Assembly (NCBI RefSeq): GCF_003144095.1
Contig: NZ_NSKH01000002.1
Span: forward strand, 135,024 to 199,023
DNA: 64,000 nt
Direction: 5' to 3'
Source of the DNA: Streptomyces sp. ICBB 8177
GTDB taxonomy: Bacteria > Actinomycetota > Actinomycetes > Streptomycetales > Streptomycetaceae
Positions 8,576-18,120 of the stretch are shown here, one piece after another (the stretch's first letter is position 1; every line of letters starts with the position of its first letter). The notes under the pieces are model-generated. The model was not told the DNA's origin. It searched no databases and saw nothing but the letters and a program-made list of their open reading frames with translations. The translations under genes were made by a program, and so were the position numbers.

Positions 8576-8603
8576 GGGCCCGCCCCCTGTTGGGGGCGGG
8601 CCC
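8576..8603. terminator. Bidirectional hairpin terminator between pit and pstB
   Basis: A perfect 12-bp stem (GGGCCCGCCCCC with GGGGGCGGGCCC) closes on a 4-nt TGTT loop. It lies between the convergent pit and pstB genes. No U-tract follows, as is usual in high-GC actinobacteria. Confidence 0.85.
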
Positions 8604-8651
8604 TGGCCGTGGCGGTGGCACCGCCATGCAGCATCGCCACGGCGGTCTCGG

Positions 8652-9431
8652 TCAGCCGAAGCGGCCGGAGATGTAGTCCTCCGTGGCCTGGGCCGACGGG
8701 TTGGAGAAGATGCGCTGGGTCTCGTCGATCTCGATCAGGCGGCCGGGCCGGCCGACGCCGGCCAGGTTGAAGAAGGCCGTGCGGTCCGACACCCGGGCCG
8801 CCTGCTGCATGTTGTGCGTGACGATGACGATCGTGAACCGTTCCTTCAGCTCACCGATCAGGTCCTCGATGGCGAGGGTCGAGATCGGGTCGAGCGCGCT
8901 GCACGGCTCGTCCATGAGCAGGACGTCCGGCTCCACGGCGATCGCCCGCGCGATGCACAGCCGCTGCTGCTGACCGCCGGACAGGCCCGCGCCGGGCTTG
9001 TTCAGGCGGTCCTTGACCTCGTTCCAGAGGTTCGCGCCGCGCAGCGAGCGCTCCACGACCGTGTCGAGGTCCTTCTTGCGCTTGGCCGTGCCGTTCAGCC
9101 GCAGGCCCGCCGCCACGTTGTCGTAGATCGACATCGTGGGGAACGGGTTGGGGCGCTGGAAGACCATGCCGACGGTGCGCCGCACCGCGACCGGGTCGAC
9201 GCCCGCGCCGTAGAGGTTCTCCTCGTCCAGCATCACCTTGCCCTCGACCCGGCCGCCGGGGGTGACCTCGTGCATGCGGTTGAGGGTGCGCAGGAAGGTG
9301 GACTTGCCGCAGCCGGAGGGGCCGATGAAGGCCGTCACCGAGCGGGGCTCGACGGTCATCGAGATGTCCTCGATGGCCAGGTGGGTGCCGTAGTAGGCGG
9401 ACAGGCCGCTGACGTCGATGCGCTTGGCCAT
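8652..9431 (-). CDS. pstB: Phosphate ABC transporter ATP-binding protein
   Basis: A 259-residue ABC ATPase with Walker [11 protein letters not shown]-loop region, signature LSGGQQQR, Walker B VLLMDEP and the switch His in [13 protein letters not shown]. The text is that of PstB. It energises high-affinity phosphate uptake through PstA/PstC. It is the last gene of pstSCAB, 73 nt downstream of pstA, and its transcript runs into the shared terminator. Confidence 0.97.
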   Translation of the reverse strand: MAKRIDVSGLSAYYGTHLAIEDISMTVEPRSVTAFIGPSGCGKSTFLRTLNRMHEVTPGGRVEGKVMLDEENLYGAGVDPVAVRRTVGMVFQRPNPFPTMSIYDNVAAGLRLNGTAKRKKDLDTVVERSLRGANLWNEVKDRLNKPGAGLSGGQQQRLCIARAIAVEPDVLLMDEPCSALDPISTLAIEDLIGELKERFTIVIVTHNMQQAARVSDRTAFFNLAGVGRPGRLIEIDETQRIFSNPSAQATEDYISGRFG

Positions 9432-9504
9432 GGGGTTACCAACTCTTCTTTCGTATGCCGCGTACAGCGCGTTTGCCGCGTATGCGCGTGTGGCGAAGGC
9501 CGGG

Positions 9505-10575
9505 TCAGCGGCCCGTGGTCTTCGGGGCCTTCCAGCGGGCGAGGCCGCGGGCCAGCAGGTTGAGGATCATCACGAACGCGATCAGCACGAGCGCCGCCGC
9601 CCAGGCACGGTCGTAGGAGGCGTCGTTGCCGTTGGCGTACTGCTCGTAGACGTAGTACGGCAGTGAGGACTGGGCGCCGCTGAACGGGTTGTTGTTGATC
9701 AGCTGGTTGCCGAAGACCAGCAGCAGCACCGGGGCCGTCTCACCGGCGATGCGGGCGACCGCCAGCATCACGCCGGTCAGGATGCCGCCGATCGACGTGG
9801 GCAGCACGACCTTGAGGATGGTGCGCCACTTCGGCACGCCCAGCGCGAGCGACGCCTCGCGCAGCTCGTTGGGGACGAGCTTGAGCATCTCCTCGGTGGA
9901 GCGGACGACCACCGGCATCATCAGGATCGCCAGGGCCAGCGAGCCCGCGAAGCCGGAGTAGCCGAAGCCCAGGATGATGATCCAGAAGGCCAGGATGAAC
10001 AGGCCCGCGACGATCGACGGGATGCCGGTCATCACGTCCACGAAGAACGTGACCGCCTTCGCGAGCTTCCCGCGGCCGTACTCGACCAGGTAGATCGCGG
10101 TGAACAGGCCGATCGGCACCGCCATCAGGGAGGCCAGGGCGACCTGTTCCAGAGTGCCGATGATCGCGTGGTAGACGCCGCCGCCCGGGCCGGTGATGAT
10201 CACACCGCCCATGGAGTGGGTCAGGAAGTTGCCGTCGAGCACCTTCACGCCCTTGGCGATCGTGGTCTCGATCAGCGAGTACAGCGGGACCACGGCGAGC
10301 ACGAAGCAGGCCCACACCAGGCTGGTGGCGACCCGGTCCTTCGCCTGCCGGCGGCCCTCGACCAGCGAGGTGAGGGTGAAGGTGCCGGCCACGTAGAGGA
10401 TCAGGGCGATCAGACCCCACTGGAGGTGGCTGGTGAGTCCGGCGCCGGCGCCGATGCCGCAGGCGACCGCGACGGCGGCGACCGCGACGGCGGCCGGGGC
10501 CCAGCGCGGCAGCCTGCGGTGGGCCAGCGGCGGGCGCAGGTCGGACCTGGGCTGGTCCTGGACGACGGCGCTCAT
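9505..10575 (-). CDS. pstA: Phosphate ABC transporter permease PstA
   Basis: A 356-residue inner-membrane permease with about seven transmembrane helices. The EAA-type cytoplasmic loop is near [22 protein letters not shown], where it contacts PstB. The first 75 residues include an extra pair of hydrophobic segments. Its ATG overlaps the pstC stop by 4 nt (ATGA), indicating translational coupling. A tryptophan/lysine-rich cytoplasmic tail ends the protein. Confidence 0.96.
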   Translation of the reverse strand: MSAVVQDQPRSDLRPPLAHRRLPRWAPAAVAVAAVAVACGIGAGAGLTSHLQWGLIALILYVAGTFTLTSLVEGRRQAKDRVATSLVWACFVLAVVPLYSLIETTIAKGVKVLDGNFLTHSMGGVIITGPGGGVYHAIIGTLEQVALASLMAVPIGLFTAIYLVEYGRGKLAKAVTFFVDVMTGIPSIVAGLFILAFWIIILGFGYSGFAGSLALAILMMPVVVRSTEEMLKLVPNELREASLALGVPKWRTILKVVLPTSIGGILTGVMLAVARIAGETAPVLLLVFGNQLINNNPFSGAQSSLPYYVYEQYANGNDASYDRAWAAALVLIAFVMILNLLARGLARWKAPKTTGR

Positions 10576-11561
10576 GCTGCGGCTCCCGAGTACTCCTTGC
10601 GGCGGGCGATGATCATCCGGGCGGCGCCGTTGACCAGCAGGGTGATCACGAAGAGCACCAGGCCGGAGGCGATCAGCGCGTCCCGGCCGAAGTCGGTGGC
10701 CTCACCGAAGTGCGAGGCGATGTTCTGCGCGAACGTTCCGCCCGCCGGATCCAGGATGTGCGCGGTGAGCACCGGCGAGGAGGACAGCACGGTGGCGACC
10801 GCCATCGTCTCGCCCAGCGCCCGGCCCAGGCCCAGCATCGAGGCGGAGACGATGCCGGAGCGGGCGAACGGCAGCACCGACATCCTGACCACCTCCCAGC
10901 GGGTGGCGCCCAGCGCCAGCGCGGCCTCCTCGTGGGCCCGCGGCACCTGGCGGAAGACCTCACGGCTGACGTTGGTGATGATCGGGATGATCATGATGGC
11001 GAGCAGGATGCCCACGGTGAACAGCGAGCGGGCCGCGGTGCCGGGGGCGGACTGCTTGAAGACCACCGTCCAGCCCAGGTACTGGTCGAGCCACGCGGTC
11101 AGGCCCTGCATGTGCGGGACGAGGTAGAGGGCGCCCCACAGGCCGTAGACGATGCTGGGCACGGCGGCGAGCAGGTCGACGACGTAGGCGAGCGGGGTGG
11201 CGAGCCTGCGCGGCGCGTAGTGCGAGATGAACAGCGCGATGCCGATCGACACCGGCAGCGCGATCGCCATCGCGATGACCGAGCTGACCACGGTGCCGTA
11301 GGCCAGCACGGCGATGCCGAAGACCGGCGGGGTGCTGTCCGCGTTCCACTGGTACGTGGTCAGGAAGTTGCCGTGGTCCTGGCTGACCGCCGAGATCGTG
11401 CGCACCGTCAGGAAGACGGCGATCGCGGCCATGATCACCAGCAGCAGGATGCCGGAACCACGCGACAGGCCCAGGAAGACGCGGTCACCGGGACGGGTGA
11501 CGGTCTTCCTGGCGGGAGCGGGGGCGGGAGGGGCGAGGGAGTCCGTTGGAGTCGTGTCCAT
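10572..11561 (-). CDS. pstC: Phosphate ABC transporter permease PstC
   Basis: A 329-residue permease partner of PstA with about six membrane helices and the BPD loop EEAALALGATRWEVVRMSVLP. A Pro/Ala-rich N-terminal cytoplasmic stretch of about 35 residues precedes the first helix. The gene follows pstS after a 104-nt gap with a strong hairpin and overlaps pstA by 4 nt. Confidence 0.96.
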   Translation of the reverse strand: MDTTPTDSLAPPAPAPARKTVTRPGDRVFLGLSRGSGILLLVIMAAIAVFLTVRTISAVSQDHGNFLTTYQWNADSTPPVFGIAVLAYGTVVSSVIAMAIALPVSIGIALFISHYAPRRLATPLAYVVDLLAAVPSIVYGLWGALYLVPHMQGLTAWLDQYLGWTVVFKQSAPGTAARSLFTVGILLAIMIIPIITNVSREVFRQVPRAHEEAALALGATRWEVVRMSVLPFARSGIVSASMLGLGRALGETMAVATVLSSSPVLTAHILDPAGGTFAQNIASHFGEATDFGRDALIASGLVLFVITLLVNGAARMIIARRKEYSGAAA

Positions 11562-11623
11562 GGGTCTGCTCCGGTCTGGCGGGGGCGGTGGCCCCCTGGT
11601 GGCGGTGCACCGGATGGGTGGTC

Positions 11624-11658
11624 GGCCGGCCCCACGCGGGGAGGCGGCGGGGCCGGCC
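11624..11658 (-). terminator. Attenuating hairpin between pstS and pstC
   Basis: A 10-bp perfect stem (GGCCGGCCCC with GGGGCCGGCC) with a 15-nt loop lies right after the pstS stop. Such a structure would let the abundant binding-protein message accumulate above the permease part. The role is inferred. Confidence 0.65.
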
Positions 11659-11665
11659 GGACGGG

Positions 11666-12799
11666 TCAGGAGAGCGAGTCGATGGTGGAGCGCACCTTGG
11701 CGTTGATCTCCGCCGGGATCGGGGCGTAGCCCTGGCCGCTCAGGCCCTGCTGGCCGCTGCCCGCCATGTAGCTCAGGAAGCCCTTGGTGGCGCCGAGCGT
11801 GGCGGACTTGTTGCCCTTGTCGCAGACGATCTCGTAGGTGACCAGGGTGATCGGGTAGGCGCCGTCGGCCTTGGTGGCGTAGTTGAGCTTCAGCGACAGG
11901 TCGTCACCGGTGCCCACGACCTTGGCGTCGGCGATCATCTTGGACGCGTTGTCGGAGCTGGCCTGCACCGGCTGGGAGGCGCCGGTGTCGATCGCCACGG
12001 TCGGGATCGAGCTGGCGGTCGCGTAGGACAGCTCGAAGTAGCCGATGGAGCCCGCGGTCTGCTTGACCTGCGCGGCGACACCGGAGGAGCCCTGCGCGGA
12101 CTGGCCGCCCTTGGCCTGCCAGGCCTTGCCGCCGCTGTAGGGCCAGTCGGAGCCGGCGGCGCCGATGAGGTACTTGGTGAAGTTGTCGGTGGTGCCCGAC
12201 TCGTCCGAGCGGTGGAACGCCTGGATGGCGGTGGAGGGCAGCTTCGCCGACGGGTTGAGCTTGGCGATCGCCGGGTCGTTCCACTTGACGATCTTGCCGT
12301 TGAAGATCTTCGCCAGGGTGGGCGCGTCCAGTACCAGGTTGCTGACGCCCGGCAGGTTGTAGCCGACCGCGATCGGGCCGCCGACCATCGGCAGGTCGAT
12401 CGCCTGGCCGGTGCCGCCGCAGACCTTCTTGGACTGGGCGATCTGGTCGGGCTTGAGCGCCGAGTCGGAGCCCGCGAAGGCGGTGGAGCCCTGGAGGAAC
12501 TCGGTGACGCCCGCGCCGGAGCCGGTGCCCTTGTAGTTGATCTGCGTGCCCGGGCAGGCCTGCATGTAGTTCTTCACCCAGACGTTGACCGCGTTCTGCT
12601 GGGCGGTGGAGCCGGAGGCGAGCAGGTTGCCCTTGCTGCCGCACTTGATGCTGCCGGCCGCGGAGTTGGAGGCACCCGAGGACGGGCTGCTGGAGCCGCT
12701 GTTGTTGTCCGAGCCGCAGGCCGTCAGGACCAGGGCGCCGGAGACGACCGCCGCGCCGACGGCCAGGGCACGCAGCCCGCTCTTCCGCTGAAGCTTCAC
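11666..12799 (-). CDS. pstS: Phosphate-binding lipoprotein PstS
   Basis: A 377-residue extracytoplasmic phosphate-binding protein. The N-terminal signal ends at lipobox LTAC (Cys28), followed by a Ser/Asn linker. Phosphate-site motifs are evident: GSTAQQNA, GSGAGVTEF, FAGSDSAL and RSDESGTTDNF. The GTG at 12799 is chosen because it begins the basic n-region (KLQRKSGLRAL) and has a GGAAGGAA element upstream. It is the first gene of the pst operon and is preceded by a PHO box, so induction by PhoP under phosphate limitation is expected. Confidence 0.97.
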   Translation of the reverse strand: MKLQRKSGLRALAVGAAVVSGALVLTACGSDNNSGSSSPSSGASNSAAGSIKCGSKGNLLASGSTAQQNAVNVWVKNYMQACPGTQINYKGTGSGAGVTEFLQGSTAFAGSDSALKPDQIAQSKKVCGGTGQAIDLPMVGGPIAVGYNLPGVSNLVLDAPTLAKIFNGKIVKWNDPAIAKLNPSAKLPSTAIQAFHRSDESGTTDNFTKYLIGAAGSDWPYSGGKAWQAKGGQSAQGSSGVAAQVKQTAGSIGYFELSYATASSIPTVAIDTGASQPVQASSDNASKMIADAKVVGTGDDLSLKLNYATKADGAYPITLVTYEIVCDKGNKSATLGATKGFLSYMAGSGQQGLSGQGYAPIPAEINAKVRSTIDSLS

Positions 12800-12915
12800 C
12801 TTCGAGTGTTCCTTCCTGGAGCCCGCCGACGCCCGGCGAAGCAAGGGTTTGGGTGGTGCTGGTGTGACTCGTCACCGGCGTTCGTCAGTTCACCGGTAAG
12901 GCTGAAATTAGGCAG

Positions 12916-12959
12916 AACAGGTGAAGCCGCCGACGAAGGAGAGTGAACGCGGGGTGAAC
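12916..12959 (-). promoter_or_regulatory. PHO box upstream of pstS
   Basis: Read on the minus strand, four contiguous 11-nt units occur: GTTCACCCCGC, GTTCACTCTCC, TTCGTCGGCGG and CTTCACCTGTT. The first two match the streptomycete PhoP direct-repeat unit (GTTCACC core), the third is poor and the fourth intermediate. The block starts 117 nt upstream of the pstS start codon, the expected place for a PhoP activation site. Confidence 0.85.
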
Positions 12960-13005
12960 CTCGCCCATCGGTGTGGCATACGCCCTCGGCATCACGTACC
13001 GAAGG

Positions 13006-13485
13006 TCAGGCACCGTCGCGCAGCGTGTCCAGCAGGGCGTCGACGAGCGGCCGGTCCCGGTCGTGGGTGAGCCGGGCCCGGGCGGCGGCGGGCGGCAGCC
13101 ACACCAGCCGGTCCACCTCCCGGTTCTCGGCGAACGAGCCGTCCAGGGCCTCGGCGGCCCAGTAGCGCACGTGCTTGGGGCGGCCGTTCACCAGGTAGTA
13201 CGAGGAGGGCAGCGGGGCGCCCAGCGCGCAGTCCATGCCGGTCTCCTCCTTGACCTCACGAAGCGCCGCCGCCGCTTCGGGTTCACCGGCCTTCAGCTTG
13301 CCCTTGGGGTGCGACCAGTCGTCGTAGCGGGGCCGGTGCACCAGGGCGATCTCGATCCCGCGGTCGTACGGGGAGCGCCGCCACAGCACCGCGCCGGCGG
13401 CGCGGACGGGGGCGGCGGTGGACAGCTTGGCCATGGTGTCCCTCGCGGTGTCGGGGTCCCGACGCTTGGTACGGCTCCCGCTCAT
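13006..13485 (-). CDS. NUDIX hydrolase
   Basis: A 159-residue protein with a complete Nudix box, GKLKAGEPEAAAALREVKEETGM (GX5EX7REUXEEXGU), at about 80-102. It hydrolyses a nucleoside diphosphate linked to another moiety; the substrate cannot be assigned. Its ATG overlaps the stop of the CHAD gene by 4 nt, and CHAD in turn overlaps ppk, so the three form one operon. The context suggests a role in polyphosphate or nucleotide-pool control, which is inference. Confidence 0.9.
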   Translation of the reverse strand: MSGSRTKRRDPDTARDTMAKLSTAAPVRAAGAVLWRRSPYDRGIEIALVHRPRYDDWSHPKGKLKAGEPEAAAALREVKEETGMDCALGAPLPSSYYLVNGRPKHVRYWAAEALDGSFAENREVDRLVWLPPAAARARLTHDRDRPLVDALLDTLRDGA

Positions 13486-14594
13486 GGTGCCGGTGCGGGA
13501 GCGGTAGCGGTCGGTGGGGTGGGTGCGGCGGCACGCTGCCAGAGCCTGCCGAAGGCCTGCCGGGCGGCCTCCACCTCGGCGCGCTGGTCGGCGTGCAGGA
13601 CGCCGAGCGCGTAGGCCGTGGCGGGCGTGATGCGGGGGGTGCGGGCGGCGGCGGCGACCGCGCGGGCCGCCTCGGCCGCCTCCCGGTGCCGGTCCAGCGC
13701 GTGGCTCGCGGTGCGCAGCCGGGCCGGGTCGTCACCGCCGGGCGCCGTCTCGCCCAGAACCTCCTGGGCGTACCGCACGACCCGCAGCAGTTCGCGGGCC
13801 CGGTGCCAGGGCGCGTCCTGGGCGTGGGTGCCGTCCGGCGCGTCGGCGAGGGTGGCGTTGAGCGCGTGGTGGTCGTGCGGGTATCCGGCCTGGGGCAGCG
13901 GCAGCAGCGCGACCTGTTCGGCGAGCAGCAGCCGGGCCCGTTCCGCCAGCGGCGCCAGCGTTCCGGCGGCAGAGGCGCCGGCGGCGGGGGTCAGCGGCAG
14001 GTCGGAGGCGAGTAAGGCGACGCTGTCGGCGACGGCGTGGAAGCGCGCGGAGCCGAACGCGCTCAGGGTGGCCGAGTGCGCCCGGGTCCTGGCCAGCGTC
14101 AGCTGCCGCTCCAGCAACGCACCGGCCCGGGCGGCCCCGATGGCCATCGGAGCGCGCGCGGCCCCGGCGGCGGCGTCGGGCCCGGCGGCGGCGTTCGCGT
14201 CGGCTCGCGTGGCCGGGTCCGTCGTGCCGTCGCCGGGCACGTCCGCCGCGCTGTCGGTGGCCTGCGGGGCGTTCGCCGCCAGCCGGTGCAACGCGCCGTG
14301 GACCCGGGCGAGTTGCAGGGTCAGGCGGCGCTCCAATGACAACGTGCCGCCCAGCCAGGCGAGTTCGGTGCGCAGGGAGCGGGCCCACGCGGCGTCCACC
14401 AGGGGCTCGTAGGTGTGCAGGGCGGCGCTGATGCGGCGGGCCGACGCGCTCAGCGCGGTGGACGCCGCCGCCTCGTTCTGCTCGCGCGAGCGCAGCGCCC
14501 GCAGGAACTGGGCCGACAGGCTCGCCAGATGGGCGCCCAGCAGCTCGCCCGCGCTCGTCTCGCGCGTGAGGGTGTCAGGGTGTCGCTGGACCAC
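13482..14594 (-). CDS. CHAD-domain protein
   Basis: A 370-residue helical protein of the CHAD type, a fold known to bind inorganic polyphosphate. The basic helix [19 protein letters not shown] and later Arg/His-rich helices fit the polyphosphate-binding surface. The usual HDLRVATRRLR motif is eroded and a long Ala-rich insert lies in the middle. The GTG start at 14594 overlaps the last 20 nt of ppk, and the gene is translationally coupled to the NUDIX gene. Position directly behind ppk supports polyphosphate binding. Confidence 0.82.
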   Translation of the reverse strand: MVQRHPDTLTRETSAGELLGAHLASLSAQFLRALRSREQNEAAASTALSASARRISAALHTYEPLVDAAWARSLRTELAWLGGTLSLERRLTLQLARVHGALHRLAANAPQATDSAADVPGDGTTDPATRADANAAAGPDAAAGAARAPMAIGAARAGALLERQLTLARTRAHSATLSAFGSARFHAVADSVALLASDLPLTPAAGASAAGTLAPLAERARLLLAEQVALLPLPQAGYPHDHHALNATLADAPDGTHAQDAPWHRARELLRVVRYAQEVLGETAPGGDDPARLRTASHALDRHREAAEAARAVAAAARTPRITPATAYALGVLHADQRAEVEAARQAFGRLWQRAAAPTPPTATAPAPAP

Positions 14595-16782
14595 GCCGGC
14601 GCCTCCGGGCGTCGATGAGCATTTCCTGGATGTTGCGCAGCGGACGGCCGTCCGCGTCGGTGCTGTGCCGGGTCCAGTCGCCGTCCGGGCCGAGGTGCCA
14701 GGAGGAGATGTCGTCGGCGACCCCCGTCTCCAGAAGGGAGTTGAGGACGGTGCGGTGCGCGGGGTCGGTGACCCGTACCAGCGCCTCGATCCGGCGGTCG
14801 AGGTTGCGGTGCATCATGTCGGCGCTGCCGAGCCACACTTCGCTCTCGCCGCCGTTGCCGAAGACGAACACCCGGGAGTGCTCCAGGAAGCGGCCCAGGA
14901 TGCTGCGCACCCGCACGTTCTCCGACAGGCCCGCGACGCCCGGGCGGACGGCGCAGATGCCGCGCACCCAGATGTCCACCGGCACGCCCGCCTGCGAGGC
15001 GCGGTAGAGGGCGTCGATGACGGCCTCGTCGACGATGGAGTTGACCTTCAGCCTCACGAACGCGGGCCGCCCGGCCCGGTGGTGGTCGATCTCCCGGCCG
15101 ATGCGCGAGATCAGCCCGTCGCGCAGCGACAGCGGCGCCACCAGCAGCCTGCGGTAGGACTCGCGGCGCGAGTAGCCCGACAGCCGGTTGAACAGGTCCG
15201 ACAGGTCGGCGCCCACCTGCGGGTCCGCGGTCAGTAGCCCCAGGTCCTCGTACAGCCGCGCGGTCTTGGGGTGGTAGTTGCCCGTCCCCACGTGCGAGTA
15301 GCGGCGCAGCGTCTCGCCCTCCTGGCGGACGACCAGCGACAGTTTGCAGTGCGTCTTGAGCCCCACCAGCCCGTACACGACATGGCAGCCCGCCTCCTCC
15401 AGCTTGCGCGCCCACTTGATGTTGGCCTGCTCGTCGAAGCGCGCCTTGATCTCGACCAGCACCAGGACCTGCTTGCCGGACTCGGCGGCGTCGATCAGCG
15501 CGTCCACGATCGGCGAGTCGCCGGAGGTGCGGTACAGCGTCTGCTTGATCGCCAGCACGTCCGGGTCGGCGGCGGCCTGCTCCAGGAACGACTGCACCGA
15601 GGTGGAGAACGAGTCGTACGGGTGGTGCAGCAGCACGTCGCGTTCACGCAGCGCGGCGAAGATGTCCGGCGGCGTGGACGACTCGACCTCGGCGAGGTCG
15701 CGGTGGGTGCCCGCGATGAACTTCGGGTACTTCAGCTCCGGCCGGTCCAGCGCAGCGACCCCGTACAGCCCGGTCAGGTCCAGCGGCCCGGGCAGCGGGT
15801 AGACCTCCGCGTCGGAGACCTTCAACTCCCGCACCAGGAGGTCGAGTACGTACGGGTCGATGGACTCCTCGACCTCCAGGCGCACCGGGGGGCCGAAGCG
15901 CCGCCGCATCAGCTCCTTCTCCAGGGCCTGGAGCAGGTTCTCCGCGTCGTCCTCCTCGACCTCCAGGTCCTCGTTGCGGGTGACCCGGAAGGTGTGGTGC
16001 GCCAGCACCTCCATGCCCGGGAACAGCTCCTCCAGGTGGGCCGCTATCACGTCCTCCAGCGGCACGTAGCGCTGCGGACCGGCCTCCAGGAAGCGCGGCA
16101 GCAGCGGCGGCACCTTCACGCGGGCGAAGTGCTGGTGGCCGCTGGCGGGGTTGCGCACGACGACGGCGAGGTTGAGCGACAGGCCGGAGATGTACGGGAA
16201 GGGGTGCGCCGGGTCGACGGCCAGCGGGGTCAGGACGGGGAAGATCCGCTGCCGGAAGAGGGTGAAGAGCCTGCCCTGCTCCTGCTCGGTCAGCTCGTGC
16301 CAGCGGATCAGGTCGATGCCGCATGCCGCCAGCGCGGGGGCCACGTCGTTCTGGAAGCAGGCGGCGTGCCGGGCCATCAGCTCGCGCGAGCGGTTCCAGA
16401 TCAGGTCCAGCACCTCGCGTGGCTGGAGCCCCGAGGCGGAGCGGGTGGCCACGCCGGTGGCGATGCGCCGCTTGAGGCCCGCGACCCTGACCATGAAGAA
16501 CTCGTCGAGGTTGCCCGCGAAGATGGCCAGGAAGTTGGCCCGTTCCAGCAGGGGCGTGGTGGGGTCCTCGGCCAGCTCCAGCACGCGTTCGTTGAACGCC
16601 AGCCAGCTGCGCTCGCGGTCCAGGAACCGGCCCTGCGGCAGCTCCGGGAGCCCGCTCCCGCTCTCCGGCGCGCCCTCGTCGGTGCCGGTCAGGGCGTCGG
16701 TGTCGGCGTCCAGCCCGGCGTCGATGTCGGAGGGGCCCAGCACGTCGAGCGCGGGTGAGTCCGCGGTGCGTGGCGCGTTCAT
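14575..16782 (-). CDS. ppk: Polyphosphate kinase (RNA-degradosome type Ppk1)
   Basis: A roughly 735-residue Ppk1 that reversibly makes polyphosphate from ATP. Motifs: [17 protein letters not shown] at the start of the N domain, and [14 protein letters not shown]. The catalytic histidine region is [13 protein letters not shown] (autophosphorylated His), with [19 protein letters not shown] in the second PLD-like domain. The N-terminus is uncertain: an acidic low-complexity stretch precedes the domain, and in-frame starts exist at 16782 (ATG after GAAGGG), 16836 (GTG) and 16935 (ATG). It heads the ppk-CHAD-NUDIX operon next to pst. Confidence 0.93.
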   Translation of the reverse strand: MNAPRTADSPALDVLGPSDIDAGLDADTDALTGTDEGAPESGSGLPELPQGRFLDRERSWLAFNERVLELAEDPTTPLLERANFLAIFAGNLDEFFMVRVAGLKRRIATGVATRSASGLQPREVLDLIWNRSRELMARHAACFQNDVAPALAACGIDLIRWHELTEQEQGRLFTLFRQRIFPVLTPLAVDPAHPFPYISGLSLNLAVVVRNPASGHQHFARVKVPPLLPRFLEAGPQRYVPLEDVIAAHLEELFPGMEVLAHHTFRVTRNEDLEVEEDDAENLLQALEKELMRRRFGPPVRLEVEESIDPYVLDLLVRELKVSDAEVYPLPGPLDLTGLYGVAALDRPELKYPKFIAGTHRDLAEVESSTPPDIFAALRERDVLLHHPYDSFSTSVQSFLEQAAADPDVLAIKQTLYRTSGDSPIVDALIDAAESGKQVLVLVEIKARFDEQANIKWARKLEEAGCHVVYGLVGLKTHCKLSLVVRQEGETLRRYSHVGTGNYHPKTARLYEDLGLLTADPQVGADLSDLFNRLSGYSRRESYRRLLVAPLSLRDGLISRIGREIDHHRAGRPAFVRLKVNSIVDEAVIDALYRASQAGVPVDIWVRGICAVRPGVAGLSENVRVRSILGRFLEHSRVFVFGNGGESEVWLGSADMMHRNLDRRIEALVRVTDPAHRTVLNSLLETGVADDISSWHLGPDGDWTRHSTDADGRPLRNIQEMLIDARRRRRGPATP

Positions 16783-17076
16783 GCCGGTGCCGCCCTTCGC
16801 CGGTTCGGGTCCGTCCCCTCCATTCTCCTGCGTCACGTCGGAAACCGGCAGGTCGGAGGGGCGGGGAAGGGGATGTCGCGCCGGGCGGGGACGGCGCGGG
16901 CGATCACCGCGTGGGGTCGGCACAGCGGGCTGCATTGGGCGATGTTCGCAAGCGAGTTTGAATCACCGGTAACGGGCAGGTGGCAGGCAGGAAAGCGGGG
17001 CGCGTCCCGCGGGGGACGTGCGTCCGAACGGATGACGGGGGCGGGGCCGGGCCCCGCCCCCGGCGGACGGCGCCGG

Positions 17077-18003
17077 TCAGCCCTCGGTGCGGTACATCAG
17101 GTCGACCTCGTGCACGGTGAAGCCCAGCCGCTCGTAGACGGTGACCGCGGGGACGTTGTCGGCGTCGACGTAGAGCATCGCGGTGGGCAGCTTCCGGTCG
17201 TGCGCCAGGTGCCGCAGGCCGATCGTGGTCAGCGCCCTGCCCAGTCCCGAGCCCTGTTCGTCGGGGCTGACGCCGACCACGTAGACCTCCCCGAGGCCCT
17301 CGGCGGGGTGGGTCTTGGTCCAGTGGAAGCCGACGACGCGCTCGTCGCGCACGGCGAGGAAGAAGCCCTCCGGGTCGAACCAGTCCTCCGCCTCGCGGTC
17401 GTCGAGATCACGCCGCGTGAGGGAGCCCTGTTCGGGGTGGTGGGCGAAGGCGGCGGCGTTCACCGCGAGCCACCGCGCCTCGTCCTCGCCCGGGCGGAAG
17501 GTCCGCACCGTCACGCCCGGCGGCAGCACGGGCTCCGGCAGCGGGTCGCCGGGCAGCGGGCGGCGCATCTGGCGCAGCTCGCGGAAGAGCGCGAGGCCCA
17601 GCTGGGTGGCGAGGTGGCGGGCGGCGGGGTGGCCGCCGTGCGCCCACACCCGCAGCCGCTGGCCGGACAGTTCGAGCAGCGCGCGGCCCAGGGCCCGGCC
17701 GTGACCGCGGTGCCGCTGCCCGGGGTCGACCACGAACTCCGCGGCCGGCGCCTCGACCGGGTCGGCGCCCTCCAACTGCCCGTATCCGGCGAGTTGCTCG
17801 TCCGCGTACAGCAGGACGTGGCGGACGCCGTCCCGGGCGCCGCCGCGCAGGTTGAGGCGCCCCTGCTCGGAGACCGCGGCCTGGCCGTCGGCCTGCCGCG
17901 CCCGTTCGAGCAGCGCCATCACCTCGTCCACGGCTCCCGGCGGAACGGCGTCCAGCGTCTCGACCCGACGAACGACTGCGGAGGAACGTGCGGCTTCGCT
18001 CAT
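17077..18003 (-). CDS. mshD: Mycothiol synthase (acetyltransferase MshD)
   Basis: A 308-residue tandem-GNAT protein. The second domain has VGFHWTKTHP and the acetyl-CoA loop VVGVSPDEQGSGLGRALT, then VYERLGFTVHEVDLMYR, typical of MshD. It acetylates Cys-GlcN-Ins, the last step of mycothiol synthesis. The partner gene mshA lies at 55310 in this window. The ATG at 18003 follows TACACT by 7 nt, suggesting a leaderless or near-leaderless message and supporting this start over the upstream one at 18093. Confidence 0.95.
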   Translation of the reverse strand: MSEAARSSAVVRRVETLDAVPPGAVDEVMALLERARQADGQAAVSEQGRLNLRGGARDGVRHVLLYADEQLAGYGQLEGADPVEAPAAEFVVDPGQRHRGHGRALGRALLELSGQRLRVWAHGGHPAARHLATQLGLALFRELRQMRRPLPGDPLPEPVLPPGVTVRTFRPGEDEARWLAVNAAAFAHHPEQGSLTRRDLDDREAEDWFDPEGFFLAVRDERVVGFHWTKTHPAEGLGEVYVVGVSPDEQGSGLGRALTTIGLRHLAHDRKLPTAMLYVDADNVPAVTVYERLGFTVHEVDLMYRTEG

Positions 18004-18120
18004 GCGGCCGAGTGTATGACCGGCGGCCCCTCTCGCCCGGACACCGCCGACCCCTCCGGCCAAGTGCCCCGGAACGGCGGCGAGTTGTGGCAAGGGGGCC
18101 GAGGCGCTGCCGGACAGGTC

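Noticed and set aside
8027-8627. Several Gly/Arg/Pro-rich minus-strand frames between pit and pstB
   Set aside because: They are translations of the 41-bp repeat array and carry no codon bias independent of it.
16936-16980. Possible PHO box upstream of ppk
   Set aside because: Only weak resemblance to GTTCACC units (GTTACCGGTGA then TTCAAACTCGC); not enough to call.
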